From: Clostridia bacterium
GTDB taxonomy: Bacteria; Bacillota; Clostridia; Oscillospirales; CAG-272
Direction of reading: 5' to 3'
Assembly: GCA_017938205.1 (NCBI GenBank)
Contig: JAGBCA010000012.1
Coordinates: 1 to 64,000 of the forward strand
Length of the DNA: 64,000 bases
The notes under the pieces were generated by a model that was not told the origin of the DNA, did no database searches, and saw only the letters and a list, made by a program, of their open reading frames with translations. Both the position numbers and the translations under genes were made by a program. Below are positions 43,853-52,448 of this stretch, piece by piece (the first letter of the stretch is position 1; each line of letters begins with the position of its first letter).

Positions 43853-43892
43853 GCAAAAAGCCGAATCAATTCGCGTTGACTCGGCTTTTTGC
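43853..43892 (-). terminator. Hairpin between iscU and mnmA (terminator or attenuator)
   Basis: On the minus strand gcaaaaagccgagtcaa pairs with ttgattcggctttttgc (one G-U), ending in a T run. It would end or reduce transcription between iscU and mnmA. Confidence 0.75.
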
Positions 43893-43917
43893 ATTTTTTC
43901 AATACGATCTTTTTGTC

Positions 43918-44340
43918 TTAGTGCTCGTATCTTTCATCCGCACTTTCAAGAGGAAAATCCACCTCACGGCCAACCTTCTTATAGTAGTCCGCAATGGCGG
44001 CCTTCACGGCCTCCTCCGCAAGAACGGAGCAGTGGATCTTTACGGGCGGCAACCCGTCGAGCGCCTCAACAACGGCACTGTTTGTCAACTCCAGCGCCTC
44101 CTTCACGGTGCGTCCCTTGATCAGCTCGGTTGCCATCGAAGAGGTAGCAATCGCCGCACCGCATCCAAAGGTCTTGAACTTGCAATCCGAGATCACGTCA
44201 TTCTCATCGATCGCAAGATACATTTTCATAATATCGCCGCACTTGGCGTTTCCGACAACACCAACGCCCTGCGCGTCCTCGATCTCACCGACATTGCGCG
44301 GATTGGTGAAATGATCCATTACCTTATCACTGTATTGCAT
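43918..44340 (-). CDS. iscU: Iron-sulphur cluster scaffold protein, IscU/NifU N-terminal type
   Basis: 140 residues. The three cluster-binding Cys are C34 (N-A-K-C-G-D), C60 (F-G-C-G-A-A-I-A) and C104 (K-I-H-C-S-V-L-A-E-E), with the conserved D36 that tunes cluster release. Start Y-S-D-K-V-M-D-H-F-T-N-P-R-N-V-G is diagnostic. It lies 23 bases after the cysteine desulphurase gene. As in many Clostridia, it lacks the C-terminal parts of full NifU. Confidence 0.94.
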   Translation of the reverse strand: MQYSDKVMDHFTNPRNVGEIEDAQGVGVVGNAKCGDIMKMYLAIDENDVISDCKFKTFGCGAAIATSSMATELIKGRTVKEALELTNSAVVEALDGLPPVKIHCSVLAEEAVKAAIADYYKKVGREVDFPLESADERYEH

Positions 44341-44363
44341 ACTGTTTTCCTTCGTCTTTCTTA

Positions 44364-45542
44364 TTACTTATTGTTTTTTACGACCTCTTCCCAAAGCGGG
44401 CTCATATCGCGCAGACGCTGCACGATGGGGGGCAGAGTTTCAATGATATAATCGATATCCTCCTCCGTTGTCTCATGCGAGATGGAGAGGCGGATCGATC
44501 CGTGCGCCTTTTCATGCGGAACGCCGATGGCAAGCAGAACGTGCGACGGCTCCAGCGATGCAGAGGAGCAGGCGGAGCCCGTGGAGGCACAGATGCCCTT
44601 CATATCGAGCATCAGCAGCATACTTTCACCCTCAATGCATTCAAAGCCGACGTTCACGTTTCCGGGCAGGCGCTGCGTTTTATGGCCGTTCAGACGGGAA
44701 TACGGGATCGCGGTGAGCGCATCGATCAGGCGATCTCTCATTTTTGCCACGCGAGGCATGTCCGAAAGTTGCTCCGCGGCAAGCTCGATCGCCTTTGCAA
44801 GGCCGACGATATAGGGCAGATTCTCGGTTCCGGCTCTATGGCGTTTTTCCTGGCCGCCGCCGTCAATCAAATTGGTGAGCAAGACACCCTTACGGATGAA
44901 GAGCATACCGATGCCCTTCGGCGCATGGATCTTATGCCCCGACATTGCAAGCATATCAACGGGGAGCGCGGAAAGATCGATATCCACGTTTCCGACCGCC
45001 TGCACCGCATCGGTGAACATCAAAGCACCTTTGGCATGCGCAAGGTCACAGATCTCGCGGATGGGCTGGATCGTTCCGATCTCATTATTTGCATACATTA
45101 CGGCAACCACGGCGGTTTTTTCCGTGATGGCGGCGGCAAGTGCCTCCATATCCACGACACCGTTTTCGTCTACGCCGATATAACTGACCTCAAAGCCTTC
45201 CTTTTCCAAAGCCTTGCAGGTATTGAGCACCGCAGGATGCTCGATCACGGTCGTCACGATATGCGTGCGTCCTTTTTTTCTTCCGCGCAGGGCCGCGCCC
45301 TTGATCGCCCAGTTGTCCGACTCACTTCCGCAGGAGGTGAAATAGAGCTCTCCGCTTTCACAACGGAACACCCTTGCAATTCTTTCTCTCGCATCATCCA
45401 AAATCTTCTTGGCTTCTCTTCCCTTGCTGTGCAGGCTGGAGGGATTGCCCCAGCTCGTAGCGAAGCACGGCGCCATTGCATCAATAACGGCTTGGCTGAC
45501 GGGGGTGGTTGCCGCATTGTCTGCATATACAAATCTTGCCAT
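44364..45542 (-). CDS. iscS: Cysteine desulphurase (IscS/NifS family)
   Basis: 392 residues. PLP-binding Lys in M-S-G-H-K-I-H-A-P-K-G near residue 203; the active-site Cys loop C-A-S-T-G-S-A-C-S-S near 323 is of the class I (IscS/NifS) kind. The N-terminus Y-A-D-N-A-A-T-T-P is also typical. It provides persulphide sulphur for Fe-S clusters on IscU and for tRNA thiolation by MnmA, both encoded next. No iscR-type repressor is in the window. Confidence 0.95.
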   Translation of the reverse strand: MARFVYADNAATTPVSQAVIDAMAPCFATSWGNPSSLHSKGREAKKILDDARERIARVFRCESGELYFTSCGSESDNWAIKGAALRGRKKGRTHIVTTVIEHPAVLNTCKALEKEGFEVSYIGVDENGVVDMEALAAAITEKTAVVAVMYANNEIGTIQPIREICDLAHAKGALMFTDAVQAVGNVDIDLSALPVDMLAMSGHKIHAPKGIGMLFIRKGVLLTNLIDGGGQEKRHRAGTENLPYIVGLAKAIELAAEQLSDMPRVAKMRDRLIDALTAIPYSRLNGHKTQRLPGNVNVGFECIEGESMLLMLDMKGICASTGSACSSASLEPSHVLLAIGVPHEKAHGSIRLSISHETTEEDIDYIIETLPPIVQRLRDMSPLWEEVVKNNK

Positions 45543-45597
45543 TGCATTCGTCCTTTCTTCTTCGTCTGAGCAAGCACTGCTCGTTTCTTACGGCTAT

Positions 45598-45626
45598 ATT
45601 GTATACTAAACTTGTGTATTTTTCAA
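45598..45626 (-). promoter_or_regulatory. Sigma-A promoter of iscS-iscU-mnmA
   Basis: TTGAAA (45621-45626), 17-base spacer, TACAAT (45598-45603) on the minus strand. Confidence 0.75.
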
Positions 45627-45677
45627 GAGGGTTACGCAAAGTATGAGTGTTAATTTTTTATGAACGGCGTGCCACCC

Positions 45678-45706
45678 TTGACAAATGAGCACAAACCATA
45701 TATAAT
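45678..45706 (+). promoter_or_regulatory. Sigma-A promoter of the ROK glucokinase gene
   Basis: Perfect TTGACA (45678-45683), 17-base spacer, TATAAT (45701-45706). Confidence 0.9.
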
Positions 45707-45736
45707 ATAAGCAAAAAATGCAGTGAGGTAAACCAA

Positions 45737-46702
45737 ATGTATATACTCGGTATTGACCTTGGCGGCACGAACATTGCCATCGGTCTTTGCAATGAAAATC
45801 TCGAGATTCTCGACAAGGACAGCGTTCCCACACAGGCAGACCGTGAAAGCGAGGAGATCGTTCGCGATATGGCAGAGCTTTGTAAAACGCTTCTTTCACG
45901 CAACAATCTGACGATCAAGGACGTTCTTCGCGTCGGCATTGCTGCTCCCGGCTCGATCGATGACGTTAGCGGCATCGTGGAATACTCCAACAACATCAAA
46001 ATGGAGAATTTCCCCATCGTTGAAATTTTCAAAAAATACTTCCCTATTGAGCACGTTTATATTGCAAACGATGCGAACGCGGCGGCGCTGGCCGAGGATC
46101 TGGCGGGTGCAGCCAAGGGCGCACGCGTGAGCCTGATGCTGACGCTCGGCACGGGCGTTGGCGGCGGTGTGATCATGGACCATAAGATATACGCCGGCAG
46201 TGTAAACACCGGCGGAACCGAGCTTGGCCACACCGTGATCTGCGCGGGCGGCAGACAGTGCTCCTGCGGAAGAAGAGGTTGCCTTGAGGCCTACGCCTCC
46301 GCAACGGCGCTGACGAAGATGACACAGGAGAAAATGGATGAGCTCTCTCTCAAGGGTATTTCGTCCAAGCTCTTCGAGGTGGCAGAAAAGGAAGGCAAGG
46401 TTTCTGCGAGAACGGCATTTGATGCCATGCGTCTCGGCGATTCCTACGGCCAGAAGATCGTGGATGATTATATCTTCTATCTCGCCGAGGGCGTTACCAA
46501 TATGATCAACATTTTCCAGCCCGATATTCTGACCATCGGCGGCGGCGTTTGCAACGAGAAGGATTACCTCATGGTCCCCTTGCTCCGCCACGTGGAGAGA
46601 GAGCAGTATACGCGAGACAACAAGAACAAGACCCGGGTGATGATCGCAAAGCTGAAAAACGATGCGGGCATCATCGGTGCGGCAGGTCTCGGCGCAAATT
46701 AA
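45737..46702 (+). CDS. glcK: ROK-family glucokinase
   Basis: 321 residues. Phosphate loop G-I-D-L-G-G-T-N-I-A, catalytic Asp in I-A-N-D112-A-N-A-A-A-L, and the ROK zinc site T-E-L-G-H165 with C175-x-C177-G-R-R-G-C182-L-E. The length and motifs match Firmicutes glucokinases, which phosphorylate glucose at O-6 with ATP. Alternative ROK sugars (mannose, GlcNAc) cannot be ruled out. Monocistronic, with consensus promoter and a strong terminator. Confidence 0.9.
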   Translation: MYILGIDLGGTNIAIGLCNENLEILDKDSVPTQADRESEEIVRDMAELCKTLLSRNNLTIKDVLRVGIAAPGSIDDVSGIVEYSNNIKMENFPIVEIFKKYFPIEHVYIANDANAAALAEDLAGAAKGARVSLMLTLGTGVGGGVIMDHKIYAGSVNTGGTELGHTVICAGGRQCSCGRRGCLEAYASATALTKMTQEKMDELSLKGISSKLFEVAEKEGKVSARTAFDAMRLGDSYGQKIVDDYIFYLAEGVTNMINIFQPDILTIGGGVCNEKDYLMVPLLRHVEREQYTRDNKNKTRVMIAKLKNDAGIIGAAGLGAN

Positions 46703-46712
46703 ATCTATAAAT

Positions 46713-46770
46713 AAAAAGACAGCGATCGGCATTTGTTTTAACAAAAAAAACAAAGATCGCTGTCTTTTTT
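46713..46770. terminator. Bidirectional terminator between glcK and mecA
   Basis: Stem aaaaagacagcgatc / gatcgctgtcttttt with a long A-rich loop; A/T runs on both sides. Confidence 0.82.
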
Positions 46771-46786
46771 ATTGCAAAACGAAGGA

Positions 46787-47416
46787 TCACCCCTCGGGCA
46801 GGACGAAGGGAGCATCCGGAACGGCCAAGGCAGAGAGAGTCGCAACGGCGTTTCCCTCCATCAAGCAATCGGTGTGCTCCTCTATGTATGCCCTTCGTAT
46901 GGGAGAAACGGCATCCGCATATTCATATAGCGGCCAAAGAGGAGACGGCGTGCCGCCGCTGCCTCGCTCATCCAAAACAAGATAATATCCTCGGCCCTCT
47001 TCGTAATATAGATGGCTGCGTTCAATATATCTCAGCCCCTCGCAAAGACGCGCCATGCAAAGAAGATGAGAAAAATCGGGCGTGAAAAAGATCTCCGAGC
47101 CGCGGCAAAATACCCCAACACCGCGCGAGCGCTTCAGACTTTGCTCGGCAGAGACAGGCAAAAGTCCAAGCTTTGTGACGAACATTTCACTGCCGCCGTC
47201 CCGTGACGGATACAACTGGATCAGAAGCTTATCCGCCGCCGTATCAAAGCCGCTTTGCTCCTTTACGTCATCCAGGATGCGAAGGAGCTTTTTTCTCGTT
47301 GGAGGATCGTCATAATCCAGCTCCGAGCCAAGCAGCCCGTATTTTTTCATATCCTCTTTATCCATCATTACCTTCAGCTTGCTATCGCTGATCACCAAAA
47401 GCTCCACGTCTTTCAT
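46787..47416 (-). CDS. mecA: MecA-like adaptor protein of ClpCP
   Basis: 209 residues from the ATG at 47416. A promoter -10 at 47438-47443 would start RNA at about 47431, so the alternative ATG at 47431 would be leaderless; the SD-like aaagg before 47416 is close. N-terminal substrate-binding part (residues 1-75: D-D-P-P-T-R-K-K-L-L-R-I-L-D-D-V-K-E-Q-S-G-F) is linked to a C-terminal ClpC-binding part (about 95-195). MecA delivers proteins to ClpCP. Similarity is to the shorter clostridial form; family call fairly sure. Confidence 0.78.
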   Translation of the reverse strand: MKDVELLVISDSKLKVMMDKEDMKKYGLLGSELDYDDPPTRKKLLRILDDVKEQSGFDTAADKLLIQLYPSRDGGSEMFVTKLGLLPVSAEQSLKRSRGVGVFCRGSEIFFTPDFSHLLCMARLCEGLRYIERSHLYYEEGRGYYLVLDERGSGGTPSPLWPLYEYADAVSPIRRAYIEEHTDCLMEGNAVATLSALAVPDAPFVLPEG

Positions 47417-47437
47417 CGCTCCTTTCTTCATGATACC

Positions 47438-47466
47438 ATTGTAATACGAGATACGAAAAAATGCTA
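47438..47466 (-). promoter_or_regulatory. Possible promoter of mecA
   Basis: TAGCAT, 17-base spacer, TACAAT (47438-47443) on the minus strand. A near-palindrome taccat-t-atggta lies 30 bases further upstream. Confidence 0.45.
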
Positions 47467-47614
47467 CTGTTAAAGCATGGGACTTTTGGTACCATTATGG
47501 TATAAAACAAAGAAAAACGTAGAATTTTTGACAGAAATAGTGAAAAATTCCGTGATAATCTTTGCGATCGTTCTTTTTTCAAAGCATCGTTTTTTACTTT
47601 CTCCTTTCGTATAC

Positions 47615-47643
47615 TTGCATTTTTTTTAAAACTATGGTATAAT
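47615..47643 (+). promoter_or_regulatory. Sigma-A promoter of queT
   Basis: TTGCAT (47615-47620), 17-base spacer, TATAAT (47638-47643) with an extended TGG. Confidence 0.85.
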
Positions 47644-47647
47644 ACAC

Positions 47648-47712
47648 TCCGGTGAGTTCGAGACCTTCCTCACCCAAGGCCATGTGCCCAAAAAAACAAA
47701 ACTAAAGGAGAA
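47648..47712 (+). ncRNA. Candidate preQ1 riboswitch (preQ1-III-like) before queT
   Basis: The transcribed leader begins with ccggtgag...ctcaccc, a 6-bp stem closing a ttcgagaccttc loop, followed by ccaaggcc and an A-rich linker (cccaaaaaaac) running to the ribosome binding site. This order (GGUG / UUCGAG.CCUUC / CACCCAA) fits my memory of the preQ1-III class, which is known mainly from Ruminococcaceae upstream of queT. Together with the gene behind it the call is reasonable but not proven. Confidence 0.6.
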
Positions 47713-47716
47713 AAAA

Positions 47717-48214
47717 ATGAAAAACAGCAAGATCCTTCCCATTGTGCGCGCAGGCATGATCGCGGCACTCTATGTTGCACTAACCTACGCATCCGCCCTT
47801 GTTGGTCTTTCCTCCGGAGCAATACAGCTGAGGCTCTCGGAGATGCTGACCGTTTTACCCGCATTTTTGCCTGAGAGCATTCCCGGGCTATACATCGGAT
47901 GTCTGATCGCGAATCTGCTTACGACAGGCAATATCTATGATATTCTGCTCGGGAGTCTTGCAACGCTGATCGGCGCGATCGGCGCACGGATGCTCCGAAA
48001 CACGCATCCGCTGCTGATCTCCTTACCTACAGTGATCGCAAATGCGATCATCGTTCCGCTCGTGATCATTCTTCAAGCAGGCGGCGGTGAGACCTTCGCA
48101 TCCTTTCCGTACTTTTTCCTGACGGTTGGCATCGGAGAATTTCTCTCCGCGGGACTTCTCGGAACGATGGCATATAAGATTATTGATAAAAACAAACTAC
48201 TACCGAGGCTATAA
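47717..48214 (+). CDS. queT: QueT-family transporter for queuosine precursor
   Basis: 165 residues from the ATG with an aaaggag SD. Five to six hydrophobic segments; the N-terminal A-G-M-I-A-A-L-Y-V-A-L-T-Y and Q-L-R-L-S-E-M-L-T-V-L-P motifs are diagnostic of QueT, an S component of ECF vitamin transporters that takes up preQ1 or a related 7-deazaguanine. A preQ1-III-like leader precedes it, so it would be turned down when preQ1 is sufficient. Followed 5 bases later by a PHP phosphatase gene. Confidence 0.9.
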   Translation: MKNSKILPIVRAGMIAALYVALTYASALVGLSSGAIQLRLSEMLTVLPAFLPESIPGLYIGCLIANLLTTGNIYDILLGSLATLIGAIGARMLRNTHPLLISLPTVIANAIIVPLVIILQAGGGETFASFPYFFLTVGIGEFLSAGLLGTMAYKIIDKNKLLPRL

Positions 48215-48219
48215 TTTTC

Positions 48220-49002
48220 ATGAATTACAATTTTCACACGCACACCTATCATTGCAGCCACGCAACCGGAACGCCCGAGGAATACGTTCTGCGTGCGATC
48301 GAGGGTGGCATTACAGAAATGGGCTTTTCCGATCACTTTCCTCTTCGCTTCGAGGATGGCACGGAGAATATTGCACGTGTGCCTGTCAGAGATGTGCCGA
48401 CCCATCTTGCCGAGATCGCGGAACTCAAGGAAAAATATAAGAAAAAAATCAAGATCTATCTCGGCTTTGAGATGGAATACTACGCCGACTATTTTGAAGC
48501 AATGAAGGCTAAAGCGAAGGAATACGGCGCAGAATACCTTTTGCTCGGTGAGCATTACTTTATTCCCGAAAACACGCCCGAGGGCAGGATGCACACATCC
48601 AAGCCCACGGCGGACGAGCAGAGACTCGTGCGGTACACCGATGCCGTCATTGAGGGGATGCGCACGGGTGCTTTCACCTACGTGGCACACCCGGACGTTC
48701 TGAATTTCACGAAGGACAATAACGAGCTTTATAAAGCACAGGCACGGCGCATTGCAGAAGCATCGCTTTCACTCGACATTCCGCTTGAGATCAACTTCCT
48801 CGGCATTCGCGATCACCGCCACTATCCACGAGCGCTTTTCTGGCAGGTCGTTGCAGAGATCGGATCACCCGTGACCTTTGGATTTGATGCGCACAGCGCA
48901 GACGTTGCATACGATCCGCAGTCTATAAAGGTCGCAAAGAAAATGGTCTCCGATTTAGGGTTGAATTATATCGGCCGTCCTATTTTTCGTCCGATTTTAT
49001 AG
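48220..49002 (+). CDS. PHP-domain histidinol-phosphatase-like protein
   Basis: 260 residues. PHP metal motifs F-H-T-H-T at residue 5, F-S-D-H-F near 38, E-M-E near 88, G-E-H-Y near 108, V-A-H-P-D and the final G-F-D-A-H-S-A-D. These match HisK/HisJ-type histidinol-phosphate phosphatases (trinuclear metal site). No other histidine genes are near, so the natural substrate may differ. It starts 5 bases after queT and shares its transcript; its SD is weak. Confidence 0.82.
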   Translation: MNYNFHTHTYHCSHATGTPEEYVLRAIEGGITEMGFSDHFPLRFEDGTENIARVPVRDVPTHLAEIAELKEKYKKKIKIYLGFEMEYYADYFEAMKAKAKEYGAEYLLLGEHYFIPENTPEGRMHTSKPTADEQRLVRYTDAVIEGMRTGAFTYVAHPDVLNFTKDNNELYKAQARRIAEASLSLDIPLEINFLGIRDHRHYPRALFWQVVAEIGSPVTFGFDAHSADVAYDPQSIKVAKKMVSDLGLNYIGRPIFRPIL

Positions 49003-49028
49003 CATAAAGCAAATCATTATTTACATTT

Positions 49029-49060
49029 ACGGCGTTTTCCGAGAACGCCGTGATATATTT
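49029..49060 (+). terminator. Weak terminator-like hairpin after the PHP gene
   Basis: Stem acggcgtt / aacgccgt (49029-49036 with 49044-49051), followed by a poor T stretch (tatattttc). Confidence 0.5.
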
Positions 49061-49087
49061 TCTCCCCTGGAAAGGAAGTGAAGATAC

Positions 49088-50164
49088 ATGGCACTCTCGC
49101 GCAAGGATTTTGAAAAGCTTAAACGCCTTCGTGCAGTTTTTGACCGAAACTACCGATGGACACATCTGCTCTCAGATCTGCTTTCCTATGCCCCTGCGAT
49201 CATTACAAAGGAGATGGTGGACGCACTGACCGACGGCACGCCTCTGACGAAGGAGGATGCCGTGCGCGCGCTTCTTTGCGAGGTGCTTTTGCTGCATCCC
49301 GAGGATAATGCCGAGGACCGCATTCTCCAGCGCGAGTATCTCTTCCCCGCTGTGCGCGTGTATTCTCCCGAACGCTACAAGGACGATCCGTACGTGAAAG
49401 CGATCGCAGGACGAGATATAGAGATCGGTTCTTGGAAGTACGGAACAAAGGTATATCCGCCCTACCGCGCCGCCGTGGCCGGTGACGTGGAGAATGAAGC
49501 GGACGGTACCGAACGGATGCCGCTCTGCTTCTTCGACGGAGAATTTTCCTTCTTCTACGTTTCCGAAAACGGCAATGAATGGATGACGCTCACCCCTGTG
49601 GATATTGACACCAGCACAGAGGCGATCGAAGCGGCACATGGCCGTGTTGTTACCTTTGGACTTGGTCTTGGATACTACGCCTTTATGGCGGCAAATAAGC
49701 CCAAGGTTGCGAGTGTGACGGTTGTGGAAAAGAGTCCCGAAGTGATTGAGGCCTTCAAAAAAGCGCTTTTGCCGCACTTTCCGCACCCCGAAAAGATCAC
49801 GATCGTGGAGGCGGATGCTTTCGAATATGCAGAAACGCAGATGCCGAAGGAGCACTTCGATCTTGCCTTCGTTGACACCTGGAGAGATGCAGGAGACGGA
49901 CTTCCGATGTATCTGCGGATGAAGCCGCTTGAAAAGCATAGTCCCGACACAAAATTTCTTTACTGGATCGAGAATTTTCTTCTTTCCCGCCTGCGTTCTG
50001 CCGTGTTTGAAGAAATTTGGGAAAAAGAAAACGCCGCCTTACACGTCATAAACGGCGATATAACCTTTGACGAGATCGTAAAGCGCCTCACGAAGGAGGC
50101 ATTATCCGCACTTGCAGCCGAGGGGACGGCCCCCGTGCTGCGCATATTTTTGGAGGACGAATGA
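49088..50164 (+). CDS. SAM-dependent methyltransferase-like protein (spermidine synthase fold)
   Basis: 358 residues, ggaag SD. After a helical N-terminal part (1-170) a Rossmann-like domain has V-T-F-G-L-G-L-G-Y-Y-A (motif I), V-V-E-K-S-P-E-V (motif II) and D-A-F-E-Y with F-D-L-A-F-V-D-T-W-R-D (motif IV). This is the pattern of class I methyltransferases or aminopropyltransferases; the polyamine-binding residues are not evident. The gene overlaps copA by 4 bases, so they are translationally coupled, but a link to copper is not obvious. Confidence 0.72.
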   Translation: MALSRKDFEKLKRLRAVFDRNYRWTHLLSDLLSYAPAIITKEMVDALTDGTPLTKEDAVRALLCEVLLLHPEDNAEDRILQREYLFPAVRVYSPERYKDDPYVKAIAGRDIEIGSWKYGTKVYPPYRAAVAGDVENEADGTERMPLCFFDGEFSFFYVSENGNEWMTLTPVDIDTSTEAIEAAHGRVVTFGLGLGYYAFMAANKPKVASVTVVEKSPEVIEAFKKALLPHFPHPEKITIVEADAFEYAETQMPKEHFDLAFVDTWRDAGDGLPMYLRMKPLEKHSPDTKFLYWIENFLLSRLRSAVFEEIWEKENAALHVINGDITFDEIVKRLTKEALSALAAEGTAPVLRIFLEDE

Positions 50165-52371
50165 AAAAGAGCTATAAGGTTTACGGTATGATGTGCACGG
50201 CCTGCGTATCACACGTAGAGCACGCCGTTTCCGCACTTTCTTTTGTTTCTTCCGTCGGAGTGAGTCTTTTGACGAGCAGCATGACGGTGGAATTTGAGGG
50301 TGACGAAAGCGATATTCTTACCGCCGTTAAAAAAGCAGGCTACCGCGCCGTGCCAATGGAGGAAGGAACGACAGTGACCTTGGAGGCGAGCGAAAAGAGC
50401 TCCCTGCTCCCCTTGATCCTCTCTCTCGTGCTATCGGCTCTGCTTATGTACGTTGAGATGGGGCATATGTGGCTTCCCTATCCTTCATTTCTTTCACACA
50501 CAAAAAATCCGATCCTTTACCTTTGCGTTCTTTTCGCATTGGCGGCACCGATCGTGATCCTGAACCGCCGCTATTTTATCGGCGGCACACGCTCGCTGCT
50601 TTCGGGTGCACCGAATATGGACACGCTGATCGCGCTCGGCTCGGGCTCAGCGCTTTTATACGGCACGGGCATTCTGATCGCATTTTTATTCTTCGATCCC
50701 CCCGCTATCCTTGCGGCAGGGGCGCCCTTCTGCTCGGGCGGTATGATCCTTGCGCTTGTGACGCTTGGGAAGACCTTGGAAGGTCGCGCCAAGGATAAGA
50801 CGGCGGATGCGATCCGTGCACTTTCTGCATTAACGCCTGACACGGCGCGTATTCTCGTGGGCGAAGAGGAGCAAACGATCAAGACCTCCGCGCTTACGCA
50901 CGCGCATATTCTGATATTGAAGGCGGGGGATCGCATTCCCTGCGACGGAAGGATTCTTGAGGGACATCTCGCCGTGGATGAATCGGCGTTGACGGGCGAA
51001 AGCCTGCCGATCGAAAAGGCAGTGGGAACGGCAGTTTCGGCCGGTTGCACCGTTTCGGACGGATATGCGAAGGTAACGCCTACGCAGCTTGGCGAGCAGA
51101 CCTCTCTTTCCAAGACTATACGCATGGTCAGCGAGGCGGCAACGACCAAGGCGCCGATCGCAAAAATGGCAGATCGGATCGGCGCGATCTTTGTTCCCTG
51201 CGTGATGGCGCTTGCATTGATCACGCTTGCCGTTTGGCTGAGCGTATCCAAAAATCTCGGTGAGGCCCTGCACCACGCGATCAGCGTGCTTGTGATCTCC
51301 TGCCCGTGCGCACTCGGACTTGCCACACCTACGGCGATCATGTGCGCCATGGGGCGCGGTGCGCAGATGGGCATTCTGATCAAGAGCGCCGAGGCGCTTG
51401 AGGAGGTTGGCCGCACCACGCACGTTGTGTTTGACAAAACGGGAACGCTGACCGAGGGACGGATGCAGGTGCTTGGCTATACCACTGCAGAGGGCGCGGA
51501 TAAGGATCTGCTCTTCTCCGTTGCGCATGGCATGGAGGCAGAATCTGCACATCCGCTTGCCGTTGCCATTACAGGCTATACAAAGGATACCTCTCCTATT
51601 CCGATCGATAAGATCTCTACGCTCGCAGGTAAAGGTTTGTTTGCAAAAAGCGGTAAAAGCTCCTATGCGGCAGGCAATCTCGGCTTAATGGAGGACTGTG
51701 AGATCGAGACGGGAGAGATCGAAGATTTCGTCAACGAATATGAAGTGCGCGGTGCGGCGATCATTTATATTGCCGAGGCGGACGGACTGCTCGGTGCATT
51801 CGCCATTGCGGACACACCGCGTGAGGATGCGAAGGTCACCGTGGCGGCGCTTTCTTCCATGGGCATTTCGGTTTCCATGCTGACGGGCGATGCGAAAGCA
51901 CCCGCGGCCGCAACAGCAGAGGAGCTCGGCATTACGGACTACCGTGCTTCTCTCACGCCGCAGGACAAGGGCGAAGCCGTGGGCAAGATGGCAAAATCAC
52001 ACACAGTCTGCATGGTTGGTGACGGTATCAACGATTGCCTTCCGCTTGTGCAGGCGAGCGTTGGCATTGCGATCGGCTCGGGCAGTGACGTTGCGATCGA
52101 GAGCGCAGACGTTGTGATCCGCGGCGAGCAAAGCACCGACGTTGTGAGGCTTCTGCGCCTTGGCCGCTTTACGCTTCGAAAGATCCGCCAAAATCTTTTC
52201 TGGGCGCTGATCTACAACTGCATTTGCATTCCGATCGCGGCAGGCGTGCTCGTGCCCATTGGGATCTCCCTCTCCCCGATGATGGCATCGGCCGCGATGG
52301 CGCTCTCCTCTCTGACTGTGGTGACAAACGCGCTGACGATCAAGCTGTTTGACAGAAGAAAACAGAAGTAA
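50161..52371 (+). CDS. copA: Copper-exporting P-type ATPase
   Basis: 736 residues. One N-terminal heavy-metal domain with M-C12-T-A-C15; about eight membrane segments. Cu(I)-type motifs: C-P-C near 381, Y-N in L-I-Y-N-C-I-C-I-P-I-A-A-G, and M-A-L-S-S near the end. P-ATPase core: T-G-E-S, D425-K-T-G-T (phosphorylated Asp), S-A-H-P-L-A and G-D-G-I-N-D near 620. It pumps Cu(I) out of the cell. No csoR, copY or copZ lies nearby. Confidence 0.94.
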   Translation: MKKSYKVYGMMCTACVSHVEHAVSALSFVSSVGVSLLTSSMTVEFEGDESDILTAVKKAGYRAVPMEEGTTVTLEASEKSSLLPLILSLVLSALLMYVEMGHMWLPYPSFLSHTKNPILYLCVLFALAAPIVILNRRYFIGGTRSLLSGAPNMDTLIALGSGSALLYGTGILIAFLFFDPPAILAAGAPFCSGGMILALVTLGKTLEGRAKDKTADAIRALSALTPDTARILVGEEEQTIKTSALTHAHILILKAGDRIPCDGRILEGHLAVDESALTGESLPIEKAVGTAVSAGCTVSDGYAKVTPTQLGEQTSLSKTIRMVSEAATTKAPIAKMADRIGAIFVPCVMALALITLAVWLSVSKNLGEALHHAISVLVISCPCALGLATPTAIMCAMGRGAQMGILIKSAEALEEVGRTTHVVFDKTGTLTEGRMQVLGYTTAEGADKDLLFSVAHGMEAESAHPLAVAITGYTKDTSPIPIDKISTLAGKGLFAKSGKSSYAAGNLGLMEDCEIETGEIEDFVNEYEVRGAAIIYIAEADGLLGAFAIADTPREDAKVTVAALSSMGISVSMLTGDAKAPAAATAEELGITDYRASLTPQDKGEAVGKMAKSHTVCMVGDGINDCLPLVQASVGIAIGSGSDVAIESADVVIRGEQSTDVVRLLRLGRFTLRKIRQNLFWALIYNCICIPIAAGVLVPIGISLSPMMASAAMALSSLTVVTNALTIKLFDRRKQK

Positions 52372-52393
52372 AACGATCTACAAAAAACACGAC

Positions 52394-52435
52394 AAAAGCC
52401 TCCAAGTCAGTAAAAGCGACTTGGAGGCTTTTTTG
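52394..52435 (+). terminator. Rho-independent terminator of copA
   Basis: 15-bp stem aaaagcctccaagtc / gacttggaggctttt with a 9-base loop and T run. Confidence 0.9.
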
Positions 52436-52448
52436 TATGAAGAAAACG

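Noticed and set aside
48220..49002. Histidine biosynthesis operon
   Set aside because: Only the PHP phosphatase is present and it is linked to queT, not to his genes.
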